The notes beneath the pieces were generated by a model, which saw only the letters and a program-made list of their open reading frames with translations, made no database searches and had not been told where the DNA came from. From Listeria monocytogenes (GTDB taxonomy: Bacteria; Bacillota; Bacilli; Lactobacillales; Listeriaceae), in assembly GCF_013282665.1 (NCBI RefSeq), contig NZ_CP054041.1, forward strand, positions 434,001-498,000: a stretch of DNA of 64,000 bases, read 5' to 3'. Below are positions 44,759 through 54,654 of the stretch, piece after piece. Position numbers and translations under genes: made by a program. Numbering within the stretch: the stretch's first letter is position 1; the number at the start of each line of letters is the position of its first letter.

Positions 44759-45608
44759 TCGTCTCCGGTTTTATCGTAACCTCCACAATTTCATATGGAT
44801 TTCCTAACCTCGGAAATGCTTTTTGATGAAAACTACCAGCGCCAAGTCCTGCAGAAATAATCATCGTCTTTCCATCTTTCGTATGCTTCCCATAAACATA
44901 ATCTGGCAAAATAACTCGCTGCGGTCCAGGAGCAATCGCCCCGATATTCGTATACGGAATACGCACAATCCCGCCATGTGTATGACCACTTAACGTCAAA
45001 TCAAAGTCATTTTCCACATAAAGCTCAAAATAATCCGGCATATGGGATAAAAGAACTTGATAATACGCTGAATCTTGCTGGCTTTTTATTTCCGCTAAAC
45101 CTTCCTTATAATAAGGATAGTCATAATCTAATTTCGCACTACTCCGCAACCCAGACATTTGAAATTTCTGCCCCTTAACATCGATCGTAGCCGTTTTATC
45201 TTCCAAGTTAACTACACCCATTTTTTCTAAAAAAGGCTTGTAGTCGTTCTCATATGCACCTTTCACATCATATTCATGATTTCCCGGCGAAAAATAAACT
45301 GGCGCAATCTTCGTTAATTTTTCAATAAGTTCTTTAGGAACACTATCGCCTTGCCTATCAAATAAATCCCCCGTAATCGTAATCACATCTGGTTGTAGCG
45401 CAACCACTTTATCTACTAATTTTTCGTTTTTATTCCCAAATTCACTAAAATGCAAATCCGATAATTGCACGATTTTAATCTCTTGGTCAATTTTAGCAGA
45501 ACTCACTTCGTATTTTTTTACCGTCAACCGAGTCCCAAGAAACCACCCCACAACTAAAAGTAGGACGATAAGAATAACTGCTATAATCCATTTCATTTTT
45601 AAAGACAT
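44754..45608 (-). CDS. Membrane-anchored metallophosphoesterase (YkuE/YaeI-like)
   Basis: A 284-residue protein with one N-terminal membrane segment (about residues 6-25) and a calcineurin-like phosphoesterase domain outside: QLSDLHF, GDLFDR, GNHEYD and the C-terminal SGHTHGG are all present, giving the binuclear metal site. Relatives act on lipids or cyclic nucleotides; the substrate is open. Monocistronic. Confidence 0.9.
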   Translation of the reverse strand: MSLKMKWIIAVILIVLLLVVGWFLGTRLTVKKYEVSSAKIDQEIKIVQLSDLHFSEFGNKNEKLVDKVVALQPDVITITGDLFDRQGDSVPKELIEKLTKIAPVYFSPGNHEYDVKGAYENDYKPFLEKMGVVNLEDKTATIDVKGQKFQMSGLRSSAKLDYDYPYYKEGLAEIKSQQDSAYYQVLLSHMPDYFELYVENDFDLTLSGHTHGGIVRIPYTNIGAIAPGPQRVILPDYVYGKHTKDGKTMIISAGLGAGSFHQKAFPRLGNPYEIVEVTIKPETK

Positions 45609-45750
45609 TTCCCCACCTCTATGTTGTCCATTTTTTGTAATCTTTTAAAGGTTTTTCAACCACAATTACTTTCATTATAACCTAGATTAGGTACTGACTC
45701 AAAAAGCACGAAAAACTCATCCCCAAAATCGAAAACAGAAAAATAATAAG

Positions 45751-45778
45751 TTGACATAAAATGAATAAAGTATATAAT
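45751..45778 (+). promoter_or_regulatory. Promoter of the DeoR-nagA operon
   Basis: TTGACA, 16 nt, TATAAT. The following leader of about 60 nt is AT-rich. Confidence 0.85.
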
Positions 45779-45844
45779 TAACTTACAAAAACTTATTAAA
45801 CGATTAAATAAACTTAAAATAAATTAACCTGGGTTGGTGAAATT

Positions 45845-46606
45845 ATGAACCAAAAAGAACGAATAGTGGAAGAACTGAAGCTGTTAGAGAAACAAAAAAC
45901 GATTTCTCAAGAAGAGCTCATGCGAATTTTTTCCATTTCCAAAGATACAGCAAGACGTGATATTTTAAAATTAGTGGAAAACGGACTCGCGGAACGTTAT
46001 CCAGGTGGCGTGTCACAACCGATTTTAAAACCGCAAATAGAAAGTTATACTAGTAGATTAGTGAAACAGAGCGCACAGAAACAAAAAATTGCTCGTGCAG
46101 CCGGGGAAACGATAAAAGATCATATGACAATCTATTTAGATGTTTCTACCACTGTTCATTTTTTAGCATCAGAACTTAAGCAAAATGATTTAGTAGTAGT
46201 AACAAATTCGATGGATAACGCCATAGCTGCATCTCAGAATGAAGCTAATAAAGTATACTTACTCGGTGGTTTTTTTAACTTCCATTCGCGTGTATTATCA
46301 GGTGAGCCTGTTTTAGCTCAACTCAAACAATTCAACTTTGATTTGGCTTTTATTGGTGGAGCTGGGGTGACAGAAGAAGGTATCTTTTATTCAGAACTTA
46401 CAGATGTTTACATGAAACAAGAGATTATCAGAAATTCCGAAAAAGTATTCTTACTAATTGATAATACAAAAGTGAATAAAAAGACATCCTCCAAAATTGA
46501 TTTTTCTGGAATTGATACCGTATTAACAGATCAACCTTTGCCAAAAGATTTAATGCAACACCTTATTTCTAAAGAAGTAGAAGTTATCTCTTTGAGAGGA
46601 TTGTGA
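45845..46606 (+). CDS. DeoR-family transcriptional regulator
   Basis: A 253-residue DeoR repressor with HTH (residues about 17-52, ISQEELMRIFSISKDTARRDILKL) and a sugar-phosphate sensor domain with the IYLDVSTTVHFLA (about residue 98) and FIGGAGVTEEG motifs. It is first in an operon with nagA, so an amino-sugar phosphate is the likely inducer. Start with TTGGTG upstream. Confidence 0.92.
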   Translation: MNQKERIVEELKLLEKQKTISQEELMRIFSISKDTARRDILKLVENGLAERYPGGVSQPILKPQIESYTSRLVKQSAQKQKIARAAGETIKDHMTIYLDVSTTVHFLASELKQNDLVVVTNSMDNAIAASQNEANKVYLLGGFFNFHSRVLSGEPVLAQLKQFNFDLAFIGGAGVTEEGIFYSELTDVYMKQEIIRNSEKVFLLIDNTKVNKKTSSKIDFSGIDTVLTDQPLPKDLMQHLISKEVEVISLRGL

Positions 46607-46611
46607 AAATA

Positions 46612-47745
46612 ATGGCCGTTATCAAAAACGTGCAAATTTACAAAGAAAATGAATTAATCAATGCAACAGTTATTACAGAAGGAAATTTGATAAAAGAAGT
46701 TTGTTCGATTACTCCCGAAAAATATTCAGAAGAGACAACTTTCGATGGAAATGGACGATTGCTAATACCCGGAATGATTGACGTTCATATCCACGGAGCA
46801 AATAACTACGATATGATGGATGGCTCAACAGAAAGTATCCAAGCTGTTTCGATGGCTTGTGCGGAAACAGGATGTACAAGTTTTCTAGTAACATCGGTTA
46901 GTTCGTCTTTGGAAGACTTGATTCAAATGATTAGACAAACCAAAAAAGTGATAGGAAAAGAGAAAGGCGCCAAAATTGCAGGAATTCATTTAGAAGGCCC
47001 CTACCTCAATATAGAAAAAAAAGGAATGCAAAATCCAGCCTATTTAAGACACCCGAATTTAAAAGAAATGAAAAAGATTTTCGATGAAGCAGATGGTCTG
47101 ATAAAAATGGTCACGATTGCTCCAGAATTGCCTGGGGGTATCGAACTCATTGACTTCTTAAAAAAAAGAGGCGTTGTGGTTGCTATTGCACATTCCAACG
47201 CAACTTATGAAGAAGCGCAAGACGCTTTTGAAAAAGGTGCATCTCATATAACACATTGCTTTAATGCTATGCCGCCAATCCACCACAGGGCGCCAGGGCT
47301 TGTTGCAGCAGCTTTAGAAAATGATTCGATAAGCGTCCAAGCCATCGTAGACGGGGTTCACCTTCATCCTGGAATCGTGCGTCTCATTCATAAAATTAAA
47401 GGACCAGATAAAATGGTTCTCACAACTGATGCCCTTCAAGCTATGGGAGTTGGCGACGGGGAGTATATTTTTGGCGGTCATCAAGTAACGGTTAAGGAAG
47501 GCATTGCACGCTTAAAAGACGGAACATTAGCTTCAAGTACCGTGACGATGAATAAATCTTTAAAGTTAAGTAATGAATTTGGTATTCACTTACAAGATGC
47601 TATTCAAATGGCAGCAAGTACACCCGCAGCCATTTTAGGAATGAACAATTTTGGCAGAATTGAAAAAGGGTATGTCGCTGATTTAGTTTTACTTGATAAA
47701 AATTTTGAAGTTCTAACTACATGGATTGATGGTGAAATATATTAA
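46612..47745 (+). CDS. nagA: N-acetylglucosamine-6-phosphate deacetylase
   Basis: A 377-residue amidohydrolase that deacetylates GlcNAc-6-P. Metal and catalytic motifs: IDVHIHGANN near residue 57, HLEGPYLN near residue 126, IAHSNAT near 190, HCFNAMPPIHHR near 213 and LTTDALQAMG (catalytic Asp) near 271. The start is uncertain: a GTG at 46603 overlaps the DeoR stop, but the ATG at 46612 gives the usual start MAVIKNVQIY. No nagB lies nearby. Confidence 0.93.
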   Translation: MAVIKNVQIYKENELINATVITEGNLIKEVCSITPEKYSEETTFDGNGRLLIPGMIDVHIHGANNYDMMDGSTESIQAVSMACAETGCTSFLVTSVSSSLEDLIQMIRQTKKVIGKEKGAKIAGIHLEGPYLNIEKKGMQNPAYLRHPNLKEMKKIFDEADGLIKMVTIAPELPGGIELIDFLKKRGVVVAIAHSNATYEEAQDAFEKGASHITHCFNAMPPIHHRAPGLVAAALENDSISVQAIVDGVHLHPGIVRLIHKIKGPDKMVLTTDALQAMGVGDGEYIFGGHQVTVKEGIARLKDGTLASSTVTMNKSLKLSNEFGIHLQDAIQMAASTPAAILGMNNFGRIEKGYVADLVLLDKNFEVLTTWIDGEIY

Positions 47746-47807
47746 ATCGACTAGATAAACACTTTCAGAGGAGTGGAATGATATTTTAGTTGTCATTTCC
47801 CAAAGAA

Positions 47808-47875
47808 ACAAACAAGCAGAAATCTTGTATATTCCATTTCCAAAATGGCGTTATACAATGATTTCTGCTTCTTTG
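47808..47875. terminator. Bidirectional terminator between nagA and manA
   Basis: AAGCAGAAATC..TTGTATA arms pair with their complement around a CCATTT/AAATGG loop stem. Confidence 0.85.
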
Positions 47876-48832
47876 TTATTTCACCGGCGGATTCGAAACA
47901 ATCGCCGTCATTTTCCCATCAATTTTCCAAGATTTCACATCATTCGGCAATACAAAATGATCACCTTTTTTAATCGCTTGTTTTATTCCATCAATCGTAA
48001 GTACCGCTTCTCCGTCCAGAACACTCACTAATGTATAAGGAGCTTTAGCCGCAAATTCAGCCGCTCCATCCACTTCCCATTTGTATACGCTAAAGAAATC
48101 ATTCGATACAAAAGTAGTTTCGGTCAAGCCGCCACGTGTCTCTGTTTTAATATCTAACTTCGCATCCACATGCGGTGCAGTCGTAACGTCAATAGCTTTA
48201 TCTAAATGGAGTTCACGCAAATTCCCTTCTGCATCTTTACGGTCATAGTCATATACGCGATAAGTAGTATCAGAGCTTTGTTGTGTTTCAAGCACTAACG
48301 TTCCTGTACCTAACGCATGAATTGTACCACTTGGAACATAATAAAACTCTCCTGGTTTAATCGCCACTTTACGAAGCAATTTATCCCATTCGCCATTTTT
48401 TGCCCAAGTAGCAAATTCTTCTTTGCTGGCTGCTTTATGACCGTATATTAATTCCGCACCAGGAGCACAGTCAATAATATACCAGCATTCCGTTTTGCCC
48501 AGTTCGCCGTTTTCATGCACTTTTGCATATTCGTCATTTGGATGGACTTGTACAGAAAGGTCTGTATTCGCATCCAAAATTTTCGTTAATAACGGGAAAA
48601 CTGCCTCTTTCGGATTACCAAAAAGCGCCGGATTTTCTTGCCATAATTCAGCTAATGTTTTGCCTTTATATTCGCCATTTTTGATTACGGAAGGACCGTT
48701 CGGATGAGCGGAAATCGCCCAATCTTCTCCAGTAGTATCAGACGGAATATCGTAACCAAAATAATCATGTAATTTCGTTCCACCCCAAATTCGGTCTTGA
48801 AAAACAGGGTTTAAAAATAATGCTTCTGTCAT
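47876..48832 (-). CDS. manA: Mannose-6-phosphate isomerase, class I
   Basis: A 318-residue cupin isomerase interconverting mannose 6-phosphate and fructose 6-phosphate. Zinc ligands are in SVQVHPNDEYA near residue 95 and YVPSGTIHALG near residue 170. FQDRIWGGTKL near the start is typical. Monocistronic; GGAGGTAATTTTATA before the ATG. Confidence 0.95.
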   Translation of the reverse strand: MTEALFLNPVFQDRIWGGTKLHDYFGYDIPSDTTGEDWAISAHPNGPSVIKNGEYKGKTLAELWQENPALFGNPKEAVFPLLTKILDANTDLSVQVHPNDEYAKVHENGELGKTECWYIIDCAPGAELIYGHKAASKEEFATWAKNGEWDKLLRKVAIKPGEFYYVPSGTIHALGTGTLVLETQQSSDTTYRVYDYDRKDAEGNLRELHLDKAIDVTTAPHVDAKLDIKTETRGGLTETTFVSNDFFSVYKWEVDGAAEFAAKAPYTLVSVLDGEAVLTIDGIKQAIKKGDHFVLPNDVKSWKIDGKMTAIVSNPPVK

Positions 48833-48911
48833 TATAAAATTACCTCCATTCCAGCGATTTTGCTGGGTTTTGTCAATTAAAAGTATATACTAATAATGGC
48901 GAAGATGCTAG

Positions 48912-49643
48912 TTATTTCCCGCCTAAAAAACCTCTTTCTTTTATTTGTTCGGTTAAATTTGGATAATAAGGTCTATCATAAAATTTTGCTAACCGTTCGG
49001 TATAAGAAACAAAGCCTTCTCGTTCTGAAAATGGAATAATTTCTTGGTCATATGCTTTTAGTAAAGGCATGACATCCGTTTGGTACTTCTCTTCAAAATA
49101 AACTGCTTCTTTCGGCAAACGAGGTTTAACAGGCGCTTCGACATCTGGAACTCCAATGCAAAGTCCGACAACTGGCATGACGAATTCTGGTAAATTTAGA
49201 AATTCTGCGGTTGCCGTAATATTTCTGCGCAAACCGCCAATACAAATAGTCCCGTAATCAAGTGACTCAGCAGCTGTTAAAGCATTTTGCATACAAAGTC
49301 CGATATCTGTTGCTGCAACCATCAGCAAATCTTCTTCCCCAGCAATTTGGAAACTTTTATTGTGCATGTCACTCGCTACTTTTACGCGGTGAAAGTCTGC
49401 CACAAAACAAAGAAAAACGGAACATTCTGCTATGTAAGGTTGATTTCCGCAAAGCTCAGCCATTTTATTTTTACGTTCTTGGTCTTTAATGGCAATAATC
49501 GAATAGTGTTGACCATTAATCCATGACGGGGCTGCTTGAGCTGCTCGGATAATCGCATCTAGTTTTTCTTCCGGAATCTCGACCCCTTTTTTATATTTAC
49601 GAAAAGAGCGATGATTTCTTAGCAAAGTTAATACGTCATTCAT
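48912..49643 (-). CDS. Nitroreductase family protein (NfrA-like)
   Basis: A 243-residue FMN-dependent NADPH oxidoreductase of the NfrA/FRP group: RNHRSFRKYKKG near residue 8, FMN-binding AAQAAPSWINGQ near residue 33 and the later YGTICIGGLR. The ATG at 49643 has GGAGG at 7 nt; the longer frame is not supported. Monocistronic. Confidence 0.9.
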   Translation of the reverse strand: MNDVLTLLRNHRSFRKYKKGVEIPEEKLDAIIRAAQAAPSWINGQHYSIIAIKDQERKNKMAELCGNQPYIAECSVFLCFVADFHRVKVASDMHNKSFQIAGEEDLLMVAATDIGLCMQNALTAAESLDYGTICIGGLRRNITATAEFLNLPEFVMPVVGLCIGVPDVEAPVKPRLPKEAVYFEEKYQTDVMPLLKAYDQEIIPFSEREGFVSYTERLAKFYDRPYYPNLTEQIKERGFLGGK

Positions 49644-49765
49644 ATTTATGCCTCCTAGATTTATCATTTAGTTAAAGTATAGCTTGTTTTTAGGCAATTG
49701 TTAATGTTTTCTCTTGTATTTCTGCCAGATATTTTCTACACTTAAAGAAAAAGAGGTGAAAAGAT

Positions 49766-49996
49766 ATGCGCCAACAACAAATAGATTTTAAATGGCTGGA
49801 AGAAACCTTCCTAACTGCGAATGAAGCCGCGACTTACTTAGGCATATCTAAGCAAGCTCTCCTTTCCTTAGCCAAACGTGATGTACTACCCTTTACGAAA
49901 AAAGGAAATATGGTTCTTTTTCACCGAATGGACATTGAACTTCGACGAGAAAATCAACAAAGCTTACGTGAAAAATACCGTCCTTTTGAAACATAA
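49766..49996 (+). CDS. Small excisionase-like HTH protein
   Basis: A 76-residue protein with a MerR/HTH_17 type winged helix (LTANEAATYLGISKQALLSLAKRD, about residues 17-40; GNMVLFHRMDIELRR). Such proteins are DNA-binding and occur as phage excisionases, but no integrase is nearby and it is probably a chromosomal regulator. GAGGTGAAAAG lies before the ATG. Its target is unknown; hemQ follows after 83 nt on the same strand. Confidence 0.8.
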   Translation: MRQQQIDFKWLEETFLTANEAATYLGISKQALLSLAKRDVLPFTKKGNMVLFHRMDIELRRENQQSLREKYRPFET

Positions 49997-50079
49997 ATTT
50001 CACAAACAGCGAAACGGACGAACTACTTCCCGTATGTTACACTTTAGTTAGTGATATTCTAAACAAGGAGTGATACATA

Positions 50080-50835
50080 ATGAATGAAGCAGTAAAAACA
50101 TTAGATGGTTGGTTTTGTCTACATGATTTTCGTTCGATTGACTGGGCTGCATGGCGTGAACTAAATCCAAGTAATCAGGAACTTATGTTAAATGAACTTA
50201 GCCACTTTTTAAGCGATATGGAAATTACTAAAAATATCGGTGAAGGCGAACATACCATTTATAGTATTCTTGGTCAAAAAGCAGATTTAGTATTCTTCAC
50301 TTTACGTGATTCCCTAGAAGCGCTGAATGAAGTCGAAAATCGTTTTAATAAATTAGCGATTGCCGATTATTTATTACCGACTTATTCCTATATATCTGTA
50401 GTGGAATTAAGTAACTATCTTGCGTCTCACATGGCGGGCGGTGAAGACCCTTATCAAAACAAAGGTGTTCGTGCGAGACTCTATCCAGCACTCCCACCTA
50501 AAAAGCATATTTGTTTCTACCCAATGAGTAAAAAACGGGACGGCGCTGACAATTGGTATATGCTTCCAATGGAAGAACGTCAACAATTGATTCGCGACCA
50601 TGGTTTAATTGGTAGAAGCTATGCTGGCAAAGTACAACAAATTATCGGTGGTTCCATTGGATTTGATGATTACGAATGGGGTGTCACTTTATTTTCCGAT
50701 GATGCACTGGAGTTCAAACGAATCGTAACGGAAATGCGCTTTGATGAAGCAAGTGCTCGCTATGCCGAATTCGGTTCATTCTTTATTGGAAACCTGTTAC
50801 CATCGGAAGACCTCTCCAACTTATTTACTATTTAA
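50080..50835 (+). CDS. hemQ: Coproheme decarboxylase HemQ (chlorite-dismutase family)
   Basis: A 251-residue member of the chlorite-dismutase-like family that oxidatively decarboxylates coproheme to heme b in the Gram-positive pathway. The conserved Tyr in the catalytic region ([15 protein letters not shown], Tyr near residue 113 and nearby) and the proximal His in [12 protein letters not shown] near residue 174 are present. Length is typical. Preceded by AAGGAG and followed by a strong terminator. Confidence 0.96.
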   Translation: MNEAVKTLDGWFCLHDFRSIDWAAWRELNPSNQELMLNELSHFLSDMEITKNIGEGEHTIYSILGQKADLVFFTLRDSLEALNEVENRFNKLAIADYLLPTYSYISVVELSNYLASHMAGGEDPYQNKGVRARLYPALPPKKHICFYPMSKKRDGADNWYMLPMEERQQLIRDHGLIGRSYAGKVQQIIGGSIGFDDYEWGVTLFSDDALEFKRIVTEMRFDEASARYAEFGSFFIGNLLPSEDLSNLFTI

Positions 50836-50842
50836 CTAATAT

Positions 50843-50907
50843 AAACTGGAAATGATACGAATAAACCTTTTTTATGGATTTATTTGTATTATTTCCAGTT
50901 TTTTTAC
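50843..50907 (+). terminator. Terminator of hemQ
   Basis: AACTGGAAAT..ATAC..AATAAA pairs with TTTATT..GTAT..ATTTCCAGTT, then T7. Confidence 0.92.
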
Positions 50908-50910
50908 TTC

Positions 50911-50982
50911 ACAAAACTAACAATTTTGTAAGGATATCTTCCGTAAATGTCATTTGATACGATGGAACTAGCTCTTTATAGA
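50911..50982 (+). promoter_or_regulatory. anrAB promoter and upstream inverted repeat
   Basis: TTGATA, 17 nt, TATAGA (50954-50982) is the promoter. ACAAAA/TTTTGT arms (50911-50929) lie 24 nt before the -35, a position fit for a response regulator such as VirR. Confidence 0.6.
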
Positions 50983-51032
50983 CGATAGAATGTAGATAGT
51001 AACGAATCTAGTTTTTATAAGGAGAGAAAATA

Positions 51033-51800
51033 ATGGAGACAGTTTTACAAGCAAAAAACGTGAGAAAAATATATGGAAGTAAAGGAAATGTCTATACAGC
51101 ACTAGAAAATATCAGCATTGATATTAAAGAAGGTGAATTCACTGGAATTATGGGGCCTTCAGGTGCAGGTAAATCGACACTTTTAAACGTCTTATCTACT
51201 ATTGATACGCCAACTTCTGGTGAAATTAAAATTTCTGGACAAGAACTTGAAAACATGAATGAACAACAAATGTCTACTTTCCGCCGTGACAAACTAGGTT
51301 TTATTTTCCAAGACTACAACTTATTAGATACATTAACAATCCGCGAAAATATCATTCTTCCCCTCGCACTAGCGAAACGCCCGGTAAAAGAAATGGAAGC
51401 AAAATTAGCAACTATTAGTACCAAGTTTGGAATTACTGATATTCTAGATAAATACCCAAGCGAAATTTCAGGGGGGCAAAAACAACGTACCGCGGCTTCA
51501 CGGGCTATCATTACATCACCAAGTTTAATTTTTGCCGATGAACCAACAGGTGCTCTTGATTCCAAATCAGCAACCAATTTACTTGAAAGTTTACGTGACT
51601 TAAATGAACAGGATAAATCAACAATCATGATGGTCACACATGATGCTTTTGCAGCAAGTTTCTGCAAACGAATTTTATTTATTAAAGACGGAGAATTATA
51701 CACAGAAATCTATCGTGGAACTAAAACGCGTAAGGAGTTCTTCCAAAAAATTCTAGACGTCCTTGCAAAACTGGGGGGCGACACAGATGACGTTATTTGA
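51033..51800 (+). CDS. anrA: ABC transporter ATPase AnrA (BceA type)
   Basis: A 255-residue ABC ATPase with Walker A GPSGAGKST near residue 43, signature SGGQKQRTAASRAI near 148 and FADEPTGALDS. With the permease it forms a BceAB-type module that removes bacitracin and nisin-like peptides from the cell surface. In L. monocytogenes AnrAB is under VirRS control as reported. It overlaps the permease gene by 14 nt. Confidence 0.93.
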   Translation: METVLQAKNVRKIYGSKGNVYTALENISIDIKEGEFTGIMGPSGAGKSTLLNVLSTIDTPTSGEIKISGQELENMNEQQMSTFRRDKLGFIFQDYNLLDTLTIRENIILPLALAKRPVKEMEAKLATISTKFGITDILDKYPSEISGGQKQRTAASRAIITSPSLIFADEPTGALDSKSATNLLESLRDLNEQDKSTIMMVTHDAFAASFCKRILFIKDGELYTEIYRGTKTRKEFFQKILDVLAKLGGDTDDVI

Positions 51801-53730
51801 TATAGCTAAAAAAAATATTCGACATAATTTTGTTCATTACTTTTTATATTTTGCATCGATGATCTTCAGTATTATGATTTATTTTACATTCCTTGTTCTT
51901 TCGAAGGATCCCTCTGTAGTGGCTAGAATTGATCAATCGGCTAAACTTTCGACTGCATTTTCAAGTTCCTCCGTAATTTTACTTATTTTTGTAGCTATTT
52001 TCATTCTTTATTCCAATAATTTCTTCACTAGAAAACGGAAAAAAGAAATCGGCCTTTATTCTTTACTCGGCCTTCGAAAAAAAGAAATTGGTCGCATGTT
52101 ATTTTATGAGAATTTCATTATGGGACTTGGTGCATTAATTATTGGTATTTTAGCTGGTACGTTACTTTCCAAACTTTTTGTAACCATATTACTTAATTTA
52201 ATTAATATTGAAAACATCGGTGGCTTTGCCTTTTCATGGGGAGCAGTTTTACAAACAAGCATAGTATTTATTATCATCACTTTGTTTACTTCTTTCTCTG
52301 GTTACCGAATCATTTATCGCTCTACTCTTTTAGAGCTGTTTCATTCTGAATCAAAACGTGAGAAGAGCCCGAAATCATCATTCACCCTATCACTAGTTTC
52401 ACTTGTTTTAATTGGAATCAGCTACTTCATTGCTAGTCAACCACTTGAAGCAAAAAATTCCATTTGGGTAAAACTAGGTTTCTCTATTGGCGCTCTCGTT
52501 ATTTTAACTACTGTAATTGTTGGTACAGCTTTATTTATTACCTTCTTCTTACCGTATCTATTAACAAAACTTAGAAATAATAAACGTATTTTCTATAAAG
52601 GAAGCAATATCATTTCCACATCTCAGTTAAACTTTAGAATTTCTTCCAATGCAAAAACGTTAATCGTTATTTCTATTCTAAGTGCAACAACACTTTCGGC
52701 TATTGGAACTATTAGCAGTATTTATTACCAAGCAAATGCGTCAGCTTCCACATCTGCACCTTCCAGCTTTGAATATGTAATTCCTAAAAATACGGAAACG
52801 AATGACAAAATTATGAATACCCTCGAAAATGATTCTGATCATCCAGTAGAATACGCACAAAAAAGCACGTATTATATCGTAAAAGCAGACGGTGAACGCC
52901 CTGATTTTGTTGAATATGATATTAATGACGGTTTCCCAGTTATTTCTGAATCTGATTATAATGAACTTGTTAAAAAACAAGGAAACACGGAAAAAACCGC
53001 TAAACTAAAAGATAATGAAGCCCAAATGGTTCTTTCTATCACTTACGATGAAAAAGCACGAAAGAAAATGATTGGCGAAAAATATACACTTACTACACCT
53101 GAAAAAACAAGTGTAGAAATTAAAAAAGTCGTTCAAGATTCACCACTTGGCACTGTTCAAGGCTTACTCGTTCTTCCAGATAAACAAGTCGAACAAATCG
53201 CTGCTGATAAAAATATTCCAGCAACAAACGTTGAATCGGTTACTGTTCAAGATGCAAAACAAGCTCAAGCTTTAGACAAGAAAGTACGGACACTTCTTCC
53301 TGAAGATACCAATTATATTTCCTATGCCGACTCTTATCAACAAATCATTACTGTAACAGGTGTACTACTATTTATCGGTATGTTCATCGGATTTGTTTTC
53401 CTAGCAGCAACAGGAAGTATTATCTACTTTAAACAGCTAACAGAAGCATACAATGATATCGGCACATTTGATATCTTGAAGAAAATCGGTCTTACGAAAA
53501 AAGACATTCGAAAAATCCTTGCCAAACAATTACTAGTGGTCTTCTTAATTCCACTAATTATCGGTATCGCGCACAGTAGTGTTGCACTTATCGGACTTTC
53601 GAATATGTTACTTCTAGACCTTACTTTACCAGTAATTATTTCTACTGGAATCTACACATTAATGTATATTATCTACTATTTCGTTACATTAAATAGTTAT
53701 ACAAATATCGTGTTTGGCAAAAAATCCTAA
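51787..53730 (+). CDS. anrB: ABC transporter permease AnrB (BceB type)
   Basis: A 647-residue FtsX/BceB-like permease with about ten membrane segments and a large extracellular domain of about 200 residues between segments 7 and 8 (about 310-530), typical for peptide-antibiotic sensing and detoxifying modules. The KKEIGLYSLLGLRKKEIGRML coupling region lies near residue 90. The ATG at 51787 has GGGGGGC at 8 nt. Confidence 0.93.
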   Translation: MTLFDIAKKNIRHNFVHYFLYFASMIFSIMIYFTFLVLSKDPSVVARIDQSAKLSTAFSSSSVILLIFVAIFILYSNNFFTRKRKKEIGLYSLLGLRKKEIGRMLFYENFIMGLGALIIGILAGTLLSKLFVTILLNLINIENIGGFAFSWGAVLQTSIVFIIITLFTSFSGYRIIYRSTLLELFHSESKREKSPKSSFTLSLVSLVLIGISYFIASQPLEAKNSIWVKLGFSIGALVILTTVIVGTALFITFFLPYLLTKLRNNKRIFYKGSNIISTSQLNFRISSNAKTLIVISILSATTLSAIGTISSIYYQANASASTSAPSSFEYVIPKNTETNDKIMNTLENDSDHPVEYAQKSTYYIVKADGERPDFVEYDINDGFPVISESDYNELVKKQGNTEKTAKLKDNEAQMVLSITYDEKARKKMIGEKYTLTTPEKTSVEIKKVVQDSPLGTVQGLLVLPDKQVEQIAADKNIPATNVESVTVQDAKQAQALDKKVRTLLPEDTNYISYADSYQQIITVTGVLLFIGMFIGFVFLAATGSIIYFKQLTEAYNDIGTFDILKKIGLTKKDIRKILAKQLLVVFLIPLIIGIAHSSVALIGLSNMLLLDLTLPVIISTGIYTLMYIIYYFVTLNSYTNIVFGKKS

Positions 53731-53768
53731 TAAAAAATGCCCTCTAATTCATTTTAGAGGGCATTTTG
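53729..53768. terminator. Bidirectional terminator after anrB
   Basis: AAAATGCCCTCTAA/TTAGAGGGCATTTT stem; T-runs on both strands. Confidence 0.92.
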
Positions 53769-54602
53769 TTATTTTTTGGCAATGTAAGCAAAAACACTAG
53801 ATAGAAAAGCCGATGTTCCCATAAGAAATTGCATCCCAAAAACTTGTCTTTCATTACTACCAAATGTAATAGACAAGTTTTCTTTCGCGAAATCAATCCA
53901 ATTGGTTACGGATAAATAGTTGGTTAAAAGAATAAAAGCTGCTCCCATTAGTATCCCGATAAATAATAGTGATACTTTGCGCCATGCAAGCACTGTTACA
54001 ATGAGGAAAATAACTGCTACAAAACAAGCAAAATAGCCATCAAGCGAAGTTGTGAATAAATAACCTTGTTTGATACTGTCTGAATGTAATTGCTTAAAAA
54101 TTGTTACAGCTGCAAAAATTGCCGTAACTGCTCCGAGAAGTGCAAACAAGCCAGCTGCATAACGCCATTTGTTCTTCCATGTTTCATCTGCCCCAGGTTC
54201 TTTCTTAGCAAACTTTGGTCCAATGATTATTGTTATTAGCAGTAAAAGCCCCTCAATAACTAATAATGTTCCTGACCACTCAAATGGCTGTGCATACTCC
54301 AATTTCGCAAAAATCCTTAATTGGTAATAATAAACGGAAAATGCTTGAAATAATACAAAGCCACTTACTACAATAATACTTGCTAAGCGAAATTTTTCTC
54401 TTTTGATGAAAAGGAAACCAGCAATAAAAAGTGCTAATCCGAATAATAATAACATCCAATAATTCCATACAAAGGTAAAACTATTTTTTTCTGCGCTAAA
54501 GTAGCCGATAACTGCACTAACAAAACTATATAATTGTGTTACACCTAGTGCAATTAGCAAACTACCGCATATTCCTCTTATTTTTTCAGGCAATTTGCCC
54601 AC
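53769..54602 (-). CDS. Eight-TM membrane protein of unknown function
   Basis: A 277-residue protein with about eight membrane segments and no catalytic motif that I can see. Segments are at roughly residues 12-32, 45-62, 73-92, 105-120, 145-165, 185-200, 205-225 and 255-275. Divergent from the GNAT gene with about 50 nt between the starts. No family recognised. Confidence 0.75.
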   Translation of the reverse strand: MGKLPEKIRGICGSLLIALGVTQLYSFVSAVIGYFSAEKNSFTFVWNYWMLLLFGLALFIAGFLFIKREKFRLASIIVVSGFVLFQAFSVYYYQLRIFAKLEYAQPFEWSGTLLVIEGLLLLITIIIGPKFAKKEPGADETWKNKWRYAAGLFALLGAVTAIFAAVTIFKQLHSDSIKQGYLFTTSLDGYFACFVAVIFLIVTVLAWRKVSLLFIGILMGAAFILLTNYLSVTNWIDFAKENLSITFGSNERQVFGMQFLMGTSAFLSSVFAYIAKK

Positions 54603-54654
54603 TTCCCTTCCTATTTCTGTCTTGCCATGTTACGCTAAAATCGAGGTGATAAAA

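Noticed and set aside
49766-49996. Excisionase-like protein as sign of a prophage
   Set aside because: No integrase, attachment repeats or phage genes nearby; the surrounding genes are core metabolism.
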